A DNA stretch of 6,278 bases from UBA9337 sp038331135 (GTDB lineage: Bacteria; Patescibacteriota; Minisyncoccia; Moranbacterales; UBA9337): the NCBI GenBank assembly GCA_038331135.1, contig JBBQOS010000047.1:1-6278 (forward strand), given 5' to 3'. A program made the position numbers and the translations under genes. The notes under the pieces are model-generated. The model worked only from the letters and a program-made list of their open reading frames with translations, did not search any database and was not told the DNA's origin. Of the stretch, positions 4,983 to 6,278 are shown piece after piece; position 1 is the stretch's first letter; every line of letters starts with the position of its first letter.

Positions 4983-5657
4983 TCAAGCAATTAGCTTAAG
5001 TGCTAGCTTGGGAATTTCTTTGATAAAAAAAATTTTTATTTCACTCCAACTGGCTTTAAAATTTATTTCAGGCACAGGATCATTTTCCGCGTCAGCAAAA
5101 TAAACCAGACTCTTTAAAATATGATGATAGTCATGAGCTACTGAAGGATATTGTCTTTTAAGCCGCTTAATTGTTTTCTCTAGTGGTTCAATGTTTTTTG
5201 CACACCAAAACAAATCAAAGAAATCTCGCTTGCTACCGCGCTGTGAAATGGCAATAATTTTCATCACAGCGATATCTATCGGTTGGATAATATTGACTGC
5301 TCCATATTTAATAAGTGGCTGATTAGAAATAAAAAAAGGATAAGCAATAAAACTTACTTTAGCACCCAATAACTCTCCATAAACAGTGCCTTCTTGATTT
5401 ATTGTAGTTTTCCAATTTTTATTATCAACAAAATGTTTAAGTAAATTAGTATTATTAAAATCTTTTTTGGAAGTAAAAAAATCCAGATCGACAGATTTTC
5501 TGTGTCCTGTTTGCAGAGCTAGCGCTGTGCCACCTGCTAAATACCAATCTGGCTCATCTAGCCATTTTTGGCTAAATAAAAAATCCAAAGCTTTTTTGGT
5601 GTTTAATGGCAAAGTAGAAAAATGCCAAGTTATTTGGTTTTTAACATCAGTGACCAT
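4983..5657 (-). CDS. AbiEii-family nucleotidyltransferase (second toxin)
   Basis: This 224-residue protein belongs to the AbiEii/AbiGii nucleotidyltransferase family but to a different branch from the one at 3163. WYLAGGTALAL (38-48) carries the GGT. HRKSVDLDFF (52-61) carries the metal-binding D57 and D59. KVSFIAYPF (100-108) replaces the third-Asp strand, leaving Ser where the other copy has Asp. DIAVMKIIAI (128-137) supplies Lys133, and RGSKRDFFDLFW (140-151) is the late Arg-Asp...Asp motif. It overlaps the DUF6922-like gene by 28 bases, so the two are translated as one operon. The likely role is an NTP-using toxin controlled by that partner; the target is unknown. The ATG at 5657 is used because the GGT motif then sits about 42 residues in, as is usual. 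Confidence 0.9.
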   Translation of the reverse strand: MVTDVKNQITWHFSTLPLNTKKALDFLFSQKWLDEPDWYLAGGTALALQTGHRKSVDLDFFTSKKDFNNTNLLKHFVDNKNWKTTINQEGTVYGELLGAKVSFIAYPFFISNQPLIKYGAVNIIQPIDIAVMKIIAISQRGSKRDFFDLFWCAKNIEPLEKTIKRLKRQYPSVAHDYHHILKSLVYFADAENDPVPEINFKASWSEIKIFFIKEIPKLALKLIA

Positions 5658-5857
5658 AGTGATTTTGTTCGAGGATTAAGTGCTCGGGAATTATTAATAA
5701 CTCTTTTAAGCTCTGTTTTATTATAATTTTTTAGCATCCATTTAACTTCTTTGTCATTGCCAAAATCTAAAATTCGCTCAATTACGTACTTGGCGTTTTT
5801 TTTGATATCTATTTTGGCGGGATTTACATCCCAAAAAAGAGTTTGTCTAAATTTCAT
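5630..5857 (-). CDS. DUF6922-like small protein, candidate antitoxin
   Basis: This 75-residue basic protein has the opening motif TLFWDVNPAKID (6-17), then KNAKYVIERILDFGNDKEVKWML (20-42) and a late LNPRTKSLWSLML. This matches the pattern of DUF6922 proteins, small partners often found before AbiEii-type nucleotidyltransferases. That match is from memory of the motif. No winged helix is visible, so it differs from the AbiEi at 2569. It overlaps the toxin start by 28 bases and has its own promoter (5889-5917) with a leader of about 25 bases. The SD is weak (AGAG). It could neutralise the toxin or guide it to its target; neither is shown. Confidence 0.75.
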   Translation of the reverse strand: MKFRQTLFWDVNPAKIDIKKNAKYVIERILDFGNDKEVKWMLKNYNKTELKRVINNSRALNPRTKSLWSLMLKTK

Positions 5858-5888
5858 ATTAATATATCTCTAACGTCTTTATGCTTAT

Positions 5889-5917
5889 ATTCTAGCATAT
5901 TTCAACTAAAAATTCAA
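5889..5917 (-). promoter_or_regulatory. Promoter of the DUF6922-AbiEii operon
   Basis: On the minus strand: TTGAAT (5917-5912), a 17-base spacer ending in TGC, then TAGAAT (5894-5889). The predicted start is near 5882. The -35 box directly abuts the T-run of terminator B. Confidence 0.7.
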
Positions 5918-5954
5918 CAAAAAACCACCCTTCAAATTAATCTGAGTGGTTTTT
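5917..5954 (-). terminator. Terminator B, after mini-ORF B
   Basis: On the minus strand AAAAACCAC (5954-5946) pairs with GTGGTTTTT (5928-5920), followed by T and then the next promoter. The stem is identical to terminator A, while the loops differ. It ends the TrmB-like unit on the right. Confidence 0.8.
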
Positions 5955-5978
5955 ATTTTCTTTAATTTGAAAATTTAC

Positions 5979-6020
5979 TTAGATAATTGTTGAAGCTCCT
6001 ACCTTATTGCCGTTTTTCAT
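5979..6020 (-). CDS. Mini-ORF B, 13-residue peptide MKNGNKVGASTII
   Basis: A complete ATG-to-TAA frame encodes MKNGNKVGASTII, the twin of mini-ORF A. It starts two bases after the TAA stop of the TrmB-like gene (6023-6025), so translation could restart there without its own SD. The shared block covers 48 bases (4892-4939 and 5979-6026) with four differences. It even keeps the TAA triplet two bases before the ATG. Terminator B follows. Function is unknown. Confidence 0.5.
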   Translation of the reverse strand: MKNGNKVGASTII

Positions 6021-6022
6021 AT

Positions 6023-6278
6023 TTATTTAATTTTTATCTCTGGAAGATTATCCCACAAAAGTTCAAATATAAGCTTCATAGTATTATAAATCTCCGCCCC
6101 CTCTATAATAATGCCCGTTTCTTCTTTGGAAGACATTAAAGCTACTTTTTGATGGCCATAAATATTTATTTCGATAGAAAAGGGATATTTTTTTGGATTA
6201 ACCAATTTTGAAGACCTTAATTGTTTTTGATCTTTGGGATTAAATTCTTTTTCAATCAAGTCTGTCTCGGGAATTATT
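6023..6278 (-). CDS. TrmB-like regulator, C-terminal part (5' end off window)
   Basis: The frame is open to the right edge, so this is the 3' part of a longer gene. An in-frame TTG at 6259 is unlikely to be the true start, because upstream codons continue (…IIPETD). The visible part of about 84 residues parallels the C-terminus of the TrmB protein at 255-1034. Strands FSIEINIYGHQKVALMS and TGIIIEGAEIYNTMKLIFELLW line up with VSIEACDDKFVRIFLYES and TLIVESPKFTKAIKEIFELVW. The DNA-binding domain is outside the window, so the regulator call rests on this similarity alone. Confidence 0.7.
   Translation of the reverse strand, partial: IIPETDLIEKEFNPKDQKQLRSSKLVNPKKYPFSIEINIYGHQKVALMSSKEETGIIIEGAEIYNTMKLIFELLWDNLPEIKIK

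Noticed and set aside
5467..5679. Plus-strand frame opposite the second AbiEii gene
   Set aside because: It is antisense to the conserved GGT/DxD region of the nucleotidyltransferase; no independent support.
4836..6020. Mini-ORFs as classical amino-acid attenuator leader peptides
   Set aside because: They contain no run of one regulatory codon, and a separate promoter lies between each terminator and the next gene, so read-through control is not required. It is kept only as a weaker alternative.
1..6278. Recoding of TGA, as in some Patescibacteria lineages
   Set aside because: TGA is the natural stop of the TrmB gene at 255 and of both AbiEii genes, and no conserved protein here needs an in-frame TGA to be read through.
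1..6278. CRISPR arrays, tRNA or rRNA genes, insertion-sequence transposases
   Set aside because: No regularly spaced direct repeats, no tRNA-like cloverleaf or rRNA segment, and no transposase-like frame was seen on either strand.

Overview
The window is AT-rich and uses the standard bacterial code: TGA is the plain stop codon of the first TrmB gene and of both AbiEii genes. Short insulated transcription units, SD-poor starts, a TrmB-type regulator, several AbiE-family nucleotidyltransferases, YebC and many dispersed palindromic repeats together suggest a Patescibacteria (Candidate Phyla Radiation) genome. That placement is an inference from gene content and style; there is no marker gene here to prove it.

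Layout, left to right. A possible gene start runs off the left edge (minus, about 1-38). A complete TrmB-family regulator lies at 255-1034 (minus). A 576-base intergenic region (1035-1610) holds two kinds of palindromic repeat and a divergent promoter node. It leads into a stand-alone receiver-like protein (1611-2132, plus), which has a near-consensus promoter, a leader that starts with an 11-bp hairpin, a good SD and a perfect 12-bp terminator. A second intergenic region (2133-2568) has two more repeat copies in opposite orientation. Its promoter is placed so that the abiE operon (AbiEi-like antitoxin 2569-3153, AbiEii nucleotidyltransferase 3163-3903) would be transcribed leaderless. A GC-rich hairpin repeat separates this operon from yebC (4021-4740, minus). 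Right of yebC, on the minus strand, are a second nucleotidyltransferase toxin-antitoxin pair (DUF6922-like protein 5630-5857 overlapping AbiEii-like protein 4983-5657) and the 3' part of a second TrmB-like gene that runs off the right edge (6023-6278).

The least expected signal is a pair of 13-codon ORFs on the minus strand, MKNGDKVGASTII (4892-4933) and MKNGNKVGASTII (5979-6020). Each is the last reading frame of its unit. Each is followed by an intrinsic terminator with the same 9-bp stem and then by a promoter of the same form (TTGAAT, 17 bp, TAGAAT, extended -10). Of the four base differences between the ORFs, three are synonymous third positions and the fourth is Asp/Asn. The flanking DNA between ORF and terminator is not conserved. 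This looks like selection on a tiny peptide. The same ORF-terminator-promoter series also brackets the DUF6922-AbiEii cassette as a direct repeat about 1.09 kb apart.

Functionally the window combines two putative type IV-like toxin-antitoxin modules, two TrmB-like regulators, a translation factor (YebC) and an orphan receiver-like protein. Five promoters read by eye share 17-bp spacers and TGN-extended -10 boxes, which supports treating each gene block as its own unit.
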